From Candidatus Zipacnadia bacterium (GTDB taxonomy: Bacteria; Armatimonadota; Zipacnadia; Zipacnadales; Zipacnadaceae): DNA of 16,766 nt. The position numbers and the translations under genes were made by a program. Where the stretch lies: assembly GCA_029821255.1 (NCBI GenBank), contig JALGTS010000003.1:1-16766 (forward strand). Reading direction: 5' to 3'. Below the pieces are notes generated by a model. That model had not been told where the DNA came from. It was given only the letters and a program-made list of their open reading frames with translations, and searched no databases. Positions 7,171 to 13,792 of the stretch are shown piece by piece; the first letter of the stretch is position 1; each line of letters starts with the position of its first letter.

Positions 7171-8031
7171 TCAGGAAACTGCTACGAGCAGGGCCTCGCG
7201 CAGGGACTCAAAGATCAGCCGTCCAGGGCCGGGTTGCTGCATAGCCTCAACCTCGCCCCAGGCCTGGCGCTTGCGCTGCCCCCACTCGTTGGTTAGTTCG
7301 GAAGGAATCTGGTAGAGGAAACTGGCCCGCTCCGGGTGAGGCATCATCGCTAGCACATTGCCCGCCGGATTGCACAGCCCGGCAATGTTCTCCGTGGCGC
7401 CGTTAGGATTGATCTCGGGAGTGTCAGCAATGCGTCCGTTGGCATCACAATATTGAAAGACGATCTTGTCGTTGGCGTGCAATTGGGCGATGATTTGCGG
7501 ATCGCGAGTGGTAAAGCGCCCCTCACCATGGGCTATGGGCACTGGCCAGACGTAGTTAGGAGGCATTTGACTGCTTAGCGCGCAACGCCCCGGCTGGCAG
7601 CTATGTTTGAGATATACCCAACGGCAGCAGAAGTCGCTGATGCGCCCGCCAGGATCGGGATAATTAGGGGCGAGCGCCATTTGTACCATACCGGGTTCAA
7701 GACCGGGGATAAGGCCGGCCTCGACGAGCACCTGGGCGCCATTGCAGATACCCAGTACGGGCTTCCCGTATTCGGTTACCTGCTCGAACATCGTGGTAAC
7801 GATCGGCTCTTTAGTGGCAATCACGCCCGCACGGACCCGATCTTGATAAGAAAATCCCCCGCCTATTATGTAGCCGTCATACTCAGTTAGTGCAGCCGGA
7901 TCGCGATTCCAGCGGAAGATGTCGCAGGCGATGCCGGCGGCCTGGGCCGCTCGCTGAGACTCCCACTCACAGTTGGAGCCGGGGAATTGAATTAAGGCAA
8001 CGCGCGGTCGCCCTCGGGTTGAATCTTCCAT
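7171..8031 (-). CDS. purQ: FGAM synthase glutaminase subunit PurQ
   Basis: This class I glutamine amidotransferase supplies ammonia to PurL for FGAM synthesis. The 286-residue product has the N-terminal VALIQFPGSNCE strand-loop, the GGGFSYQDRVRAG oxyanion region, the nucleophile elbow GICNGAQ with Cys96, and the catalytic His232 and Glu234 in MMPHPER. FCCRWVYLK and PIAHGEGRF are also PurQ signatures. It is longer than the roughly 225-residue B. subtilis-type PurQ, mainly in the second half and C-terminus. I chose the ATG at 8031 because GGAG lies 8 nt upstream and homology begins right after it; the frame stays open upstream without a good ribosome site. It heads the purQ-purS unit, divergent from the SLBB gene. 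Confidence 0.93.
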   Translation of the reverse strand: MEDSTRGRPRVALIQFPGSNCEWESQRAAQAAGIACDIFRWNRDPAALTEYDGYIIGGGFSYQDRVRAGVIATKEPIVTTMFEQVTEYGKPVLGICNGAQVLVEAGLIPGLEPGMVQMALAPNYPDPGGRISDFCCRWVYLKHSCQPGRCALSSQMPPNYVWPVPIAHGEGRFTTRDPQIIAQLHANDKIVFQYCDANGRIADTPEINPNGATENIAGLCNPAGNVLAMMPHPERASFLYQIPSELTNEWGQRKRQAWGEVEAMQQPGPGRLIFESLREALLVAVS

Positions 8032-8070
8032 CAGCAGTGCTCCTCTCTGTCCTATCAGCAATGTAGAGTA

Positions 8071-8099
8071 ATTATATCTGAAGACTTGGATTTGAACAA
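8071..8099 (-). promoter_or_regulatory. Promoter of purQ-purS
   Basis: A perfect TATAAT on the minus strand (8076-8071) lies 17 bp downstream of TTGTTC (8099-8094). It is 40 bp from the purQ start codon. The -10 is strong and the -35 weak. No purine riboswitch or PurR box could be recognised in the leader. Confidence 0.65.
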
Positions 8100-8109
8100 G
8101 CGCAACTGC

Positions 8110-8129
8110 GGTAGCGGTAGGTAGCGGTA
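8110..8129 (+). repeat. Tandem 10-bp repeat upstream of the SLBB promoter
   Basis: GGTAGCGGTA occurs twice back to back (8110-8119 and 8120-8129), one helical turn apart. It ends 12 bp before the -35 box of the SLBB gene. This is the position and phasing of an activator half-site pair, but no regulator is known. Confidence 0.5.
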
Positions 8130-8141
8130 TAGGGATAGTAG

Positions 8142-8170
8142 TTGACGTCAGCCGGCTGACGGCGTACAAT
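8142..8170 (+). promoter_or_regulatory. Promoter with internal palindrome before the SLBB gene
   Basis: TTGACG (8142-8147), a 17-bp spacer and TACAAT (8165-8170) form a good sigmaA-type promoter. The spacer is occupied by a perfect 16-bp palindrome, CGTCAGCCGGCTGACG (8146-8161), which touches the -35. A site in this place normally serves as a repressor operator or a MerR-like activator site. Confidence 0.75.
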
Positions 8171-8216
8171 GGACAGGCAACCTATTCCATGCTAATGGCA
8201 GGTCTGGGACCGAATC

Positions 8217-9902
8217 ATGACTACGAAGCTTAGCATAACAGTACTTTCTCATATGGCAGCCGTTTACCTGCTGTTGATATCGGGCTTACTGTTGACTGCT
8301 GGCTTGTCGTCAGCAGGGGATCAATGCCTGTTGGGTCCAGACTACCAGCTCAGTCCGGGCGATGTGTTGCAGGTGGAGGTCTTCGGTAGCGCGGATATGT
8401 CGGGTACCTACACAGTGGGCCCGGCAGGTACTATAACGATGCCCCAGCTGGGGCAGGTATACCTACGAGGTATGACTATAGAGCAAGCGCGCCAGCACCT
8501 CACTGAACGGCTTGGTGAATTTTTGCGGCTTCCGTATGTGATTCTGAGCATTCGCGAAATCGAGTCGGTGCGCAAGGTCTATGTGTCTGGCTATGTTAGT
8601 AGCCAGGAGCCGCTAATGCTGCCGTTCGGTGCAACGGTGGTGGATGCGGTGATCGGTGCCGGCATTACCGAGCTTTCTGACCTGGCGCACGTACGGGTGA
8701 CTCACCCGGGCGAGCAACCCAAGGTGTTGGACCTCAGTGGCATCCGCACTGAGCAGCCCATTGATGTCACCGAGCGTGTGCAATACGGCGATATAATATA
8801 CGTGCCCAAGGTGCAAGAACGTGTTGCGGTGTTAGGGTATGTAAACAATCCCACAACTGTCCGCATCCCGGTTGGCGAGGAGGTCCGGGTCTTGGATGCG
8901 ATTACCCGAGTGGCTGGCGGGTTAGCAGCGGGTGCAGACAAGTCGACTGCTCTACTTATCCATCGGGATCACCGTAGTGAAACGATAGACCTACATCGGT
9001 TGATAAGGGAAGGTGATGTATCTGAGAACAAAGTACTCCAGCCCGGTGATGTTGTGGTCGTTAATGAGGCGGGAAGTATATCCGTGGTCGGAGAGGTGAA
9101 CAGTCCAGCTACCTTCCGCAGCGGTGAGCCGCTCCGAGTGCTGGAGCTACTGGCCCAGGCGCAGGGATTTACGCCGCAGGCAGACTTAGTCGCCGCCCAG
9201 GTCTACTCGCCAGATGGCAAGATGCGCTCCGTTGACCTTAAGGCGCTTTGGGAAAAGGGTGATCAATCCCAGAACATTCAGCTCTTCCCCGGCGACATAT
9301 TGGTAATTCCCAAAAAGGAGCCGGAAACGGTACTGATTGCTGGTGCAGTCGAACAGCCGCATGTGCTGGATATCGGGAGTATCAAAGAGCATGATCTACT
9401 GCGCATTGTAACACTCTCTGCCCCCACCCAAATGGCTGATCTACGGCGTGTAACTGTCTACCGTCAGGGTAAGCCCATTACTGTTGACATTAAAGCCATG
9501 ATGGATGAGGGCCAGCTCTCTGAGAACATAGACGTCGAGCCTGGCGATATCATCATGGTACCAGAGAAAGAAACACTTTACGTGCTCGGTGCGGTGGGAG
9601 TGCAGGGCAAGTTCCCCTGGGAGCCGGGGCTTACTGCTCTTGACGTAGTGGCGCGCAGTGGGGGACTCAGTGAGAGTGCTAAGACAAATGAAGTGCATAT
9701 CCTGCGGCCGGATCCCGAGGCCAAAAAGTGGCAGCACATGGTTGTCTCTATAGGTGATTATAAAAAGGGAATTCCACCTGACGAGGCAATTCTGCAGCCT
9801 GCAGATATAGTCTACGTTCCGCCGAAGAAGCCCACTAAACCATTCCTGGATCAACTCCGCGACCTGCTGTGGATTGCCGGAGTAGCACGCCTATTTGACT
9901 GA
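8217..9902 (+). CDS. Polysaccharide export protein with five SLBB repeats
   Basis: A 561-residue exported protein of the Wza/polysaccharide-export family, expected in the periplasm or outer membrane. It has an N-terminal hydrophobic signal segment (about 13-30) ending in small residues, then a Poly_export domain (about 43-115, YQLSPGDVLQVEVFG ... PQLGQVYLRGMTIEQA). Five SLBB-like repeats follow, starting near 121, 202, 288, 371 and 454. Each opens with a V-x-V-x-G-x-V strand and ends with a PGDI/VxVP-type strand. Cys37 is not in a proper lipobox, so lipidation is doubtful. The end (LRDLLWIAGVARLF) is a short amphipathic helix. Wza has fewer SLBB domains, so this one is extended. No glycosyltransferase, polymerase or chain-length kinase lies beside it. 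The ATG lacks a strong ribosome site. Confidence 0.88.
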   Translation: MTTKLSITVLSHMAAVYLLLISGLLLTAGLSSAGDQCLLGPDYQLSPGDVLQVEVFGSADMSGTYTVGPAGTITMPQLGQVYLRGMTIEQARQHLTERLGEFLRLPYVILSIREIESVRKVYVSGYVSSQEPLMLPFGATVVDAVIGAGITELSDLAHVRVTHPGEQPKVLDLSGIRTEQPIDVTERVQYGDIIYVPKVQERVAVLGYVNNPTTVRIPVGEEVRVLDAITRVAGGLAAGADKSTALLIHRDHRSETIDLHRLIREGDVSENKVLQPGDVVVVNEAGSISVVGEVNSPATFRSGEPLRVLELLAQAQGFTPQADLVAAQVYSPDGKMRSVDLKALWEKGDQSQNIQLFPGDILVIPKKEPETVLIAGAVEQPHVLDIGSIKEHDLLRIVTLSAPTQMADLRRVTVYRQGKPITVDIKAMMDEGQLSENIDVEPGDIIMVPEKETLYVLGAVGVQGKFPWEPGLTALDVVARSGGLSESAKTNEVHILRPDPEAKKWQHMVVSIGDYKKGIPPDEAILQPADIVYVPPKKPTKPFLDQLRDLLWIAGVARLFD

Positions 9903-9908
9903 TCCGAA

Positions 9909-10862
9909 TCACTGGGCCAGTCTCGCCAGAATTCGGGCCATCTGCGCCAAGCCATGGAGGTCGACCAAGCTGGTGTAGTCAGCTATCACCAGGCGGCTGG
10001 CCCCCAGGCTTCTCGCCAACTGCTTTTGCCTCACTACACTGGCAGTATCTTCCAGATCACTGGCAACCCAAACCCATAACTGTTTCCCCTGGGCGGCAAC
10101 TGCCGAAGCTGCGTCGGTATAGCTGGGCATATTGCTGTCTATCAAGCTATTGTCGTTTCCTATAGATAGCAGGGATATTGCATCTACTGCGGCACTCTCG
10201 GCCAGCAAGGTCCAGTTGTCGGCACCGGTGTAGCGGAAGTGGGCCGAGGCCAGCGGCGGTGGCATAACTATGGACCGCAGACGCCGATCCACTGCGTGGA
10301 TGGCGGCGCGGGCAGCCAGCAGAAACAAGGCGATGCTCTGGCGCCGAAATTCCAGGACCTCAGGGGTCAGCCGTTTGGGCAATTCTTTGTCATAGCTGCC
10401 GCGAAACAGCCGCTGGCAGTACTCACAGCGGCAGCTCCAGACGCCCCGTGAGTAGTGAAAAGACGGCTCATCCCACACAAATCCGTTGACCTCCAGCAGC
10501 CACGCCAGTGTGCGTATGCTGGAAGTGAACCATTCCAGGAAGCGGGGATCATTGGGGCAGGCTTTGGGGCAGCGTCGCCCGCGGCTATCAATCTGCAAAG
10601 TTTGCGGCCAAGTATGGACATATAGGCTGGGAATACGGGGGTCAGGATCCAGCAGTCGGCCATAGCCCCACGGTATCGCGTAGCATTCCAGACCGCTGCG
10701 CCTGGCCTCACGGACAAATACGGCCATTCGTTCGGCTTCCCAACGCAGTTCGTCCTCGTAGCAGCCGACGAACAGGCTACCCACGCCGCTGCCAGCGATG
10801 GCCGCGATGTTTACCTCATCCAGGGATTGTATTCCCCCGGTGATGGCCAAACCAATATCCAT
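9909..10862 (-). CDS. Predicted TIM-barrel protein of unknown function
   Basis: A 317-residue cytoplasmic protein with no signal peptide. Alternating strands and helices (MDIGLAITGG, SLFVGCYEDE, LECYAIPWGYGR, GFVWDEPSFHY, LWVWVASDLED, LVIADY) suggest a beta/alpha barrel like glycoside-hydrolase-type proteins. Asp131-Glu132 in VWDEP sit at a strand end, where such enzymes carry acid catalysts. Five cysteines (98, 102, 144, 146, 149), the last three in CRCEYC, could bind zinc; similar Cys patches occur in some bacterial barrel hydrolases. I chose the ATG at 10862, with GGAG 8 nt upstream, because the longer start at 10922 would overlap the lexA promoter. It converges on the SLBB gene with only a 6-bp gap. 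I do not recognise a specific family, and the hydrolase idea is inference. Confidence 0.7.
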   Translation of the reverse strand: MDIGLAITGGIQSLDEVNIAAIAGSGVGSLFVGCYEDELRWEAERMAVFVREARRSGLECYAIPWGYGRLLDPDPRIPSLYVHTWPQTLQIDSRGRRCPKACPNDPRFLEWFTSSIRTLAWLLEVNGFVWDEPSFHYSRGVWSCRCEYCQRLFRGSYDKELPKRLTPEVLEFRRQSIALFLLAARAAIHAVDRRLRSIVMPPPLASAHFRYTGADNWTLLAESAAVDAISLLSIGNDNSLIDSNMPSYTDAASAVAAQGKQLWVWVASDLEDTASVVRQKQLARSLGASRLVIADYTSLVDLHGLAQMARILARLAQ

Positions 10863-10894
10863 AGCAGCCACTCCTGTATGATTGTAGGTCCATA

Positions 10895-10906
10895 GAACGG
10901 ATGTTT
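10895..10906 (+). promoter_or_regulatory. SOS (LexA) box before lexA
   Basis: GAAC-GGAT-GTTT matches the Gram-positive-type SOS box GAAC-N4-GTTC with one mismatch. It overlaps the first two bases of the lexA -35 box, where bound LexA would block polymerase. It also lies 33 bp upstream of the divergent barrel gene, so it might control both. Confidence 0.65.
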
Positions 10907-10933
10907 GACAAATTTCTCCCAATCTGGTAAACT
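10905..10933 (+). promoter_or_regulatory. Promoter of lexA
   Basis: A consensus TTGACA (10905-10910), a 17-bp spacer and TAAACT (10928-10933) lie 41 bp before the lexA start. Confidence 0.75.
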
Positions 10934-10974
10934 ATATGGATAACTTACCGAGCCTTGGCAGGTGGTGAACAGCT

Positions 10975-11589
10975 ATGGCCAAAGAGGGAATAACCTCCCG
11001 ACGCCAACAGATCCTCCATTATCTGATTGAGACAACTCAGGAGCGGGGATATCCTCCTTCGCTACGGGAAATTGCCAAGGCTGTTGGTCTGAAATCGCCT
11101 TCAACGGTACTTTTTCACCTCCGGGTTTTGGAGAAGGCGGGTTTGGTCGAGCGTACGCCAACTCTCAACCGCGCGACCAGGCCGGTCATCGGTGGGACTG
11201 AGGCTCGTACGGGAGCCCAGTATGTGCCGATCGTTGGTACTGTACCTGCTGGCCAGCCCCTATTGGCGGCGGAAAACATTGAAAGTCGGGTGCCTATTCC
11301 CCAGGAAATGTTTTCTGGCCAGGATCTGTTTATGCTACGGGTCAGCGGCGATAGCATGATTGAAGCGGGCATCCTCGACGGTGACCTGGTCGTCGTTAGC
11401 CAGCAGAGCACGGCCGAAGCCGGCGATATAGTGGTAGCACTTCTGGAAGACGAGGCCACTGTCAAGCATTTCTATCCTCGCCAAGATAGCGTTGAACTGC
11501 GTCCGGCAAACTCTGCTATGGAGTCTATTGTCAGTGACCGGGCCGAAATCATCGGCAAGGTCGTCGGCGTGATTCGCACCATCACCTAA
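10975..11589 (+). CDS. lexA: SOS repressor LexA
   Basis: LexA represses DNA-damage genes and cleaves itself when RecA filaments form. The 204-residue product has the N-terminal winged helix (residues 1-70; SRRQQILHYL, PSLREIAKAVGLKSPSTVLFHLRVLEKAGL). Its S24-type autoprotease domain has the scissile Ala92-Gly93 in GTVPAGQP, nucleophile Ser127 in VSGDSM and general base Lys164 in EATVKHFY. Every key residue is present and the length is normal. An AGGTGG-type ribosome site precedes the ATG. The SOS-like box overlapping the promoter implies autoregulation. The only divergent neighbour is the barrel gene, and it converges on the PP2C phosphatase gene. Confidence 0.96.
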   Translation: MAKEGITSRRQQILHYLIETTQERGYPPSLREIAKAVGLKSPSTVLFHLRVLEKAGLVERTPTLNRATRPVIGGTEARTGAQYVPIVGTVPAGQPLLAAENIESRVPIPQEMFSGQDLFMLRVSGDSMIEAGILDGDLVVVSQQSTAEAGDIVVALLEDEATVKHFYPRQDSVELRPANSAMESIVSDRAEIIGKVVGVIRTIT

Positions 11590-11651
11590 GCTGCATAAGT
11601 AGGATGAACCGATAACCTCTTGCCTGAACAATGCCTAGCATTCTGAGTCAC

Positions 11652-11667
11652 GGAATTATGGAATTAT
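11652..11667. repeat. Tandem 8-bp repeat between lexA and phosphatase genes
   Basis: GGAATTAT is duplicated back to back at 11652-11659 and 11660-11667. It overlaps the stop codon of the phosphatase gene. It is probably a slippage product; no function is suggested. Confidence 0.4.
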
Positions 11668-12983
11668 GGTGATGCCGTGCTTGACTCTCGCCGCAACAAT
11701 ATCAAAGTGGCATCATCGCGGTCCCACTCAACGCTAAACTTATGGCTCTGCCGGAGGATCTCGTCGCTAATCTCCTCGACCGATCCGTTAGCTGCCTCTA
11801 CGCTGCGAGCGACCTGGATGAGCCGGTGCACGCCGAATTCCTCTCCTGCCTGGTTGCGCGGCTCGATTATGCCGTCGGTATAACAGATGAGCAGGTCTCC
11901 TGGCTCAATCTGCGTCTCACGCTGCTGGTAATTGGCATCGCGGCGGCCACCAATAACGATTCCATTGCTGAAAAGTTCCTGATAAGAGCCGTCGGTTCGC
12001 AGCAGCACAGGAGGATGATGGCCACAGGAGACGAATGTAAGTTCACCCGTATCAGGCTGCAACATACTGATGAATAGCGGAGCGTAGCCGTAGGGCTGGA
12101 GCACATCATAGACCGTCTGGTTGACCCGGTTGGCTATGGCGGCGGGAGATAGATTGGCAAAGGCTGCTCCCCGTACTTGTGAATATATGAGAGACAGATG
12201 GACGAGTCCGTAAGCGCTCTTGCCGGGCATATCGCCCAGGCATATCAGGTACTGCCCGTCGGGCAGTTCGGCTACTTCGTACAGATCGCCACCCACCCAG
12301 CGGGCCGGCTCGAAGCGGAGGGCGAGCTGCCAGCCGGGTAGCTGTGGCAAGTTGGGTGTCAGGATCGTATCCTGCACGGTGCGGGCCAATTGTAGTTCGT
12401 GGGTGAATTGCGCCGTGGCTTGGTATTGGCGGTCCAGTGCTCGGACCAAGAATCCGCTGATTATGGCAATCAGGAACAAAAACAGCCCGCCATAGCCCCA
12501 TACAACGTTTATAGCCATCTCGCCGAGTGGTGCGGAGTAGGCTAACAACATGTATTGTGCCAGAGTGAACAGAATCATTGCTGCTATGGCAGTACACAGG
12601 GAACCGACCAGGTGAAACCATATCGCGCCGACAAGTACTATCAAGTAGTAGATTTGGAAAAGTGACTGCTGATAGTTTGGGCCGAGCAGGAGAATGGCAA
12701 TGGTGACTAACAGTAGATCCAGAGTAAGTGCTATCGGACGCTGGTAGGGAATAGAGCGTCCTTTTGCGAATGCTCGGAACAGAGCTATCGTGAAGAGTGT
12801 TGCAGTTATGAACAATATCCAAGCGCCTGTACGCACCTGAGGGTTGGGTGGCGGTAGTGTCCCGGCGACAACGAAAGCAATGATAAAGGCGGTGCGGAAC
12901 AAGCCGACAAAGATATCGGTTTCCCATAGAGGCAGGAGTCGGTCGGATGCCCCAGTGAAGGTGGTGTGACGCAGTTGACTCAC
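11664..12983 (-). CDS. Membrane-anchored SpoIIE/RsbU-type PP2C phosphatase
   Basis: A 439-residue protein with six predicted membrane helices (about 24-44, 53-72, 83-100, 107-125, 127-149, 158-180). A short linker helix (185-208) follows, then a cytoplasmic PP2C-like serine phosphatase domain (about 210-435). Metal-binding motifs are all readable: VGGDLYE (Asp233), LGDMPGKS (Asp251), GHHPPVLL, CYTDGIIEPRN (Asp370) and DRDDATLILL (Asp424). Relatives dephosphorylate anti-anti-sigma factors in partner-switching stress responses; the membrane part probably senses a signal. No anti-sigma kinase or STAS protein is nearby, so the partner is unknown. The GTG at 12983 is fused to a perfect AAAGGAGGTGA ribosome site with no spacing. 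A CTG three codons later (12974) has ideal 8-nt spacing and may be the true start. Divergent from pcm. Confidence 0.9.
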   Translation of the reverse strand: MSQLRHTTFTGASDRLLPLWETDIFVGLFRTAFIIAFVVAGTLPPPNPQVRTGAWILFITATLFTIALFRAFAKGRSIPYQRPIALTLDLLLVTIAILLLGPNYQQSLFQIYYLIVLVGAIWFHLVGSLCTAIAAMILFTLAQYMLLAYSAPLGEMAINVVWGYGGLFLFLIAIISGFLVRALDRQYQATAQFTHELQLARTVQDTILTPNLPQLPGWQLALRFEPARWVGGDLYEVAELPDGQYLICLGDMPGKSAYGLVHLSLIYSQVRGAAFANLSPAAIANRVNQTVYDVLQPYGYAPLFISMLQPDTGELTFVSCGHHPPVLLRTDGSYQELFSNGIVIGGRRDANYQQRETQIEPGDLLICYTDGIIEPRNQAGEEFGVHRLIQVARSVEAANGSVEEISDEILRQSHKFSVEWDRDDATLILLRRESSTASP

Positions 12984-13091
12984 CTCCTTTCGGCTATCTG
13001 TTTTGACGGCTGTACTTAGTTATAGTTCCCTACTGAAGGGACTTACTCCTGCCCGACGCTTGCAGATTGGCGGCGAGTGGGAGGAATTCAG

Positions 13092-13763
13092 ATGCTATGG
13101 CATACGACTAACAACTCAAATGTTGATGACTTCGCTGAGCAACGACGGAGGATGGTCGAAGACCAGTTGCGCCGGCGGGGAATCGCCGACGAGCGGGTTT
13201 TGGCAGCGATGGGGAAGGTTCCGCGCGAGCAGTTCGTTCCGAAGCGTCAGCGCCGCTTTGCCTACGATGACAGCGCCTTATCCATTGGTGAAGGCCAGAC
13301 AATCTCACAACCGTATATGGTGGCTAAGATGCTGGAACTGTTGGCCTGCTGGCCTGAACACCGGGTATTGGAGGTGGGCGCAGGCTCAGGCTATCAGGCG
13401 GCACTGCTTGGGGAGCTGGCAGCGGAGGTCTATGCGATTGAGATCATCGAAACTCTCGCGGAGCGTGCTCGCCAAGTCCTGTCCCGCCTGGGCTATGAGA
13501 ATGTTAACATCGTGGTAGGTGATGGAACACTGGGCTATCCGGAGGCAGCGCCCTATGATCGAATTATCGTAGCGGCGGCCGCCCCGCAGGTGCCTCCGCC
13601 GCTGGTTGAGCAGCTTGCCGAAGGCGGACGACTGGTAGCACCGGTGGGCAGCCGTGGCATGCAGACATGTATAGTCGGCAACAAGAAAGAAGACGGCAAA
13701 CTTCATATTGAGAAGAGTATTGGGTGTGTCTTTGTGCCGCTGGTCGGTGAACACGGCTGGTAG
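13092..13763 (+). CDS. pcm: Protein-L-isoaspartate O-methyltransferase
   Basis: A SAM-dependent enzyme that methylates L-isoaspartyl residues in aged proteins so that they can revert to aspartate. The 223-residue product has the family substrate motif GQTISQPYMVA (68-78), SAM motif I VLEVGAGSGYQ (92-102), acidic motif II near YAIEI (114-118), VVGDG (141-145), GGRLVAPVG (178-186), and the typical ending VPLVGEHGW. I chose the ATG at 13092 because GGGAGG lies 7 nt upstream; the earlier in-frame GTG at 13077 overlaps that ribosome site. The next gene begins 29 bp downstream on the same strand, so the two are probably co-transcribed. No clear promoter was found in the 108 bp shared with the divergent phosphatase gene. 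Confidence 0.95.
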   Translation: MLWHTTNNSNVDDFAEQRRRMVEDQLRRRGIADERVLAAMGKVPREQFVPKRQRRFAYDDSALSIGEGQTISQPYMVAKMLELLACWPEHRVLEVGAGSGYQAALLGELAAEVYAIEIIETLAERARQVLSRLGYENVNIVVGDGTLGYPEAAPYDRIIVAAAAPQVPPPLVEQLAEGGRLVAPVGSRGMQTCIVGNKKEDGKLHIEKSIGCVFVPLVGEHGW

Positions 13764-13792
13764 TTGTGCCATTCTGGAGCCAGGAGAGGACA

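Noticed and set aside
8032..8169. N-terminal extension of PurQ by 46 residues
   Set aside because: It crosses the probable TATAAT promoter and runs through the palindromic SLBB promoter. PurQ homology begins just after the ATG at 8031, which has a good ribosome site.
10863..10922. N-terminal extension of the barrel gene to an upstream ATG at 10922
   Set aside because: It would overlap the lexA promoter and SOS box and has no ribosome site, whereas the start at 10862 has GGAG at good spacing.
13003..13031. TTGACG as a -35 box for pcm
   Set aside because: At 16-18 bp spacing there is no acceptable -10 hexamer; the TATAGT at 13021 is only 12 bp away.
13003..13518. A 171-residue plus-strand ORF overlapping pcm
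   Set aside because: It is out of frame with a clearly conserved methyltransferase and has no homology signal of its own.
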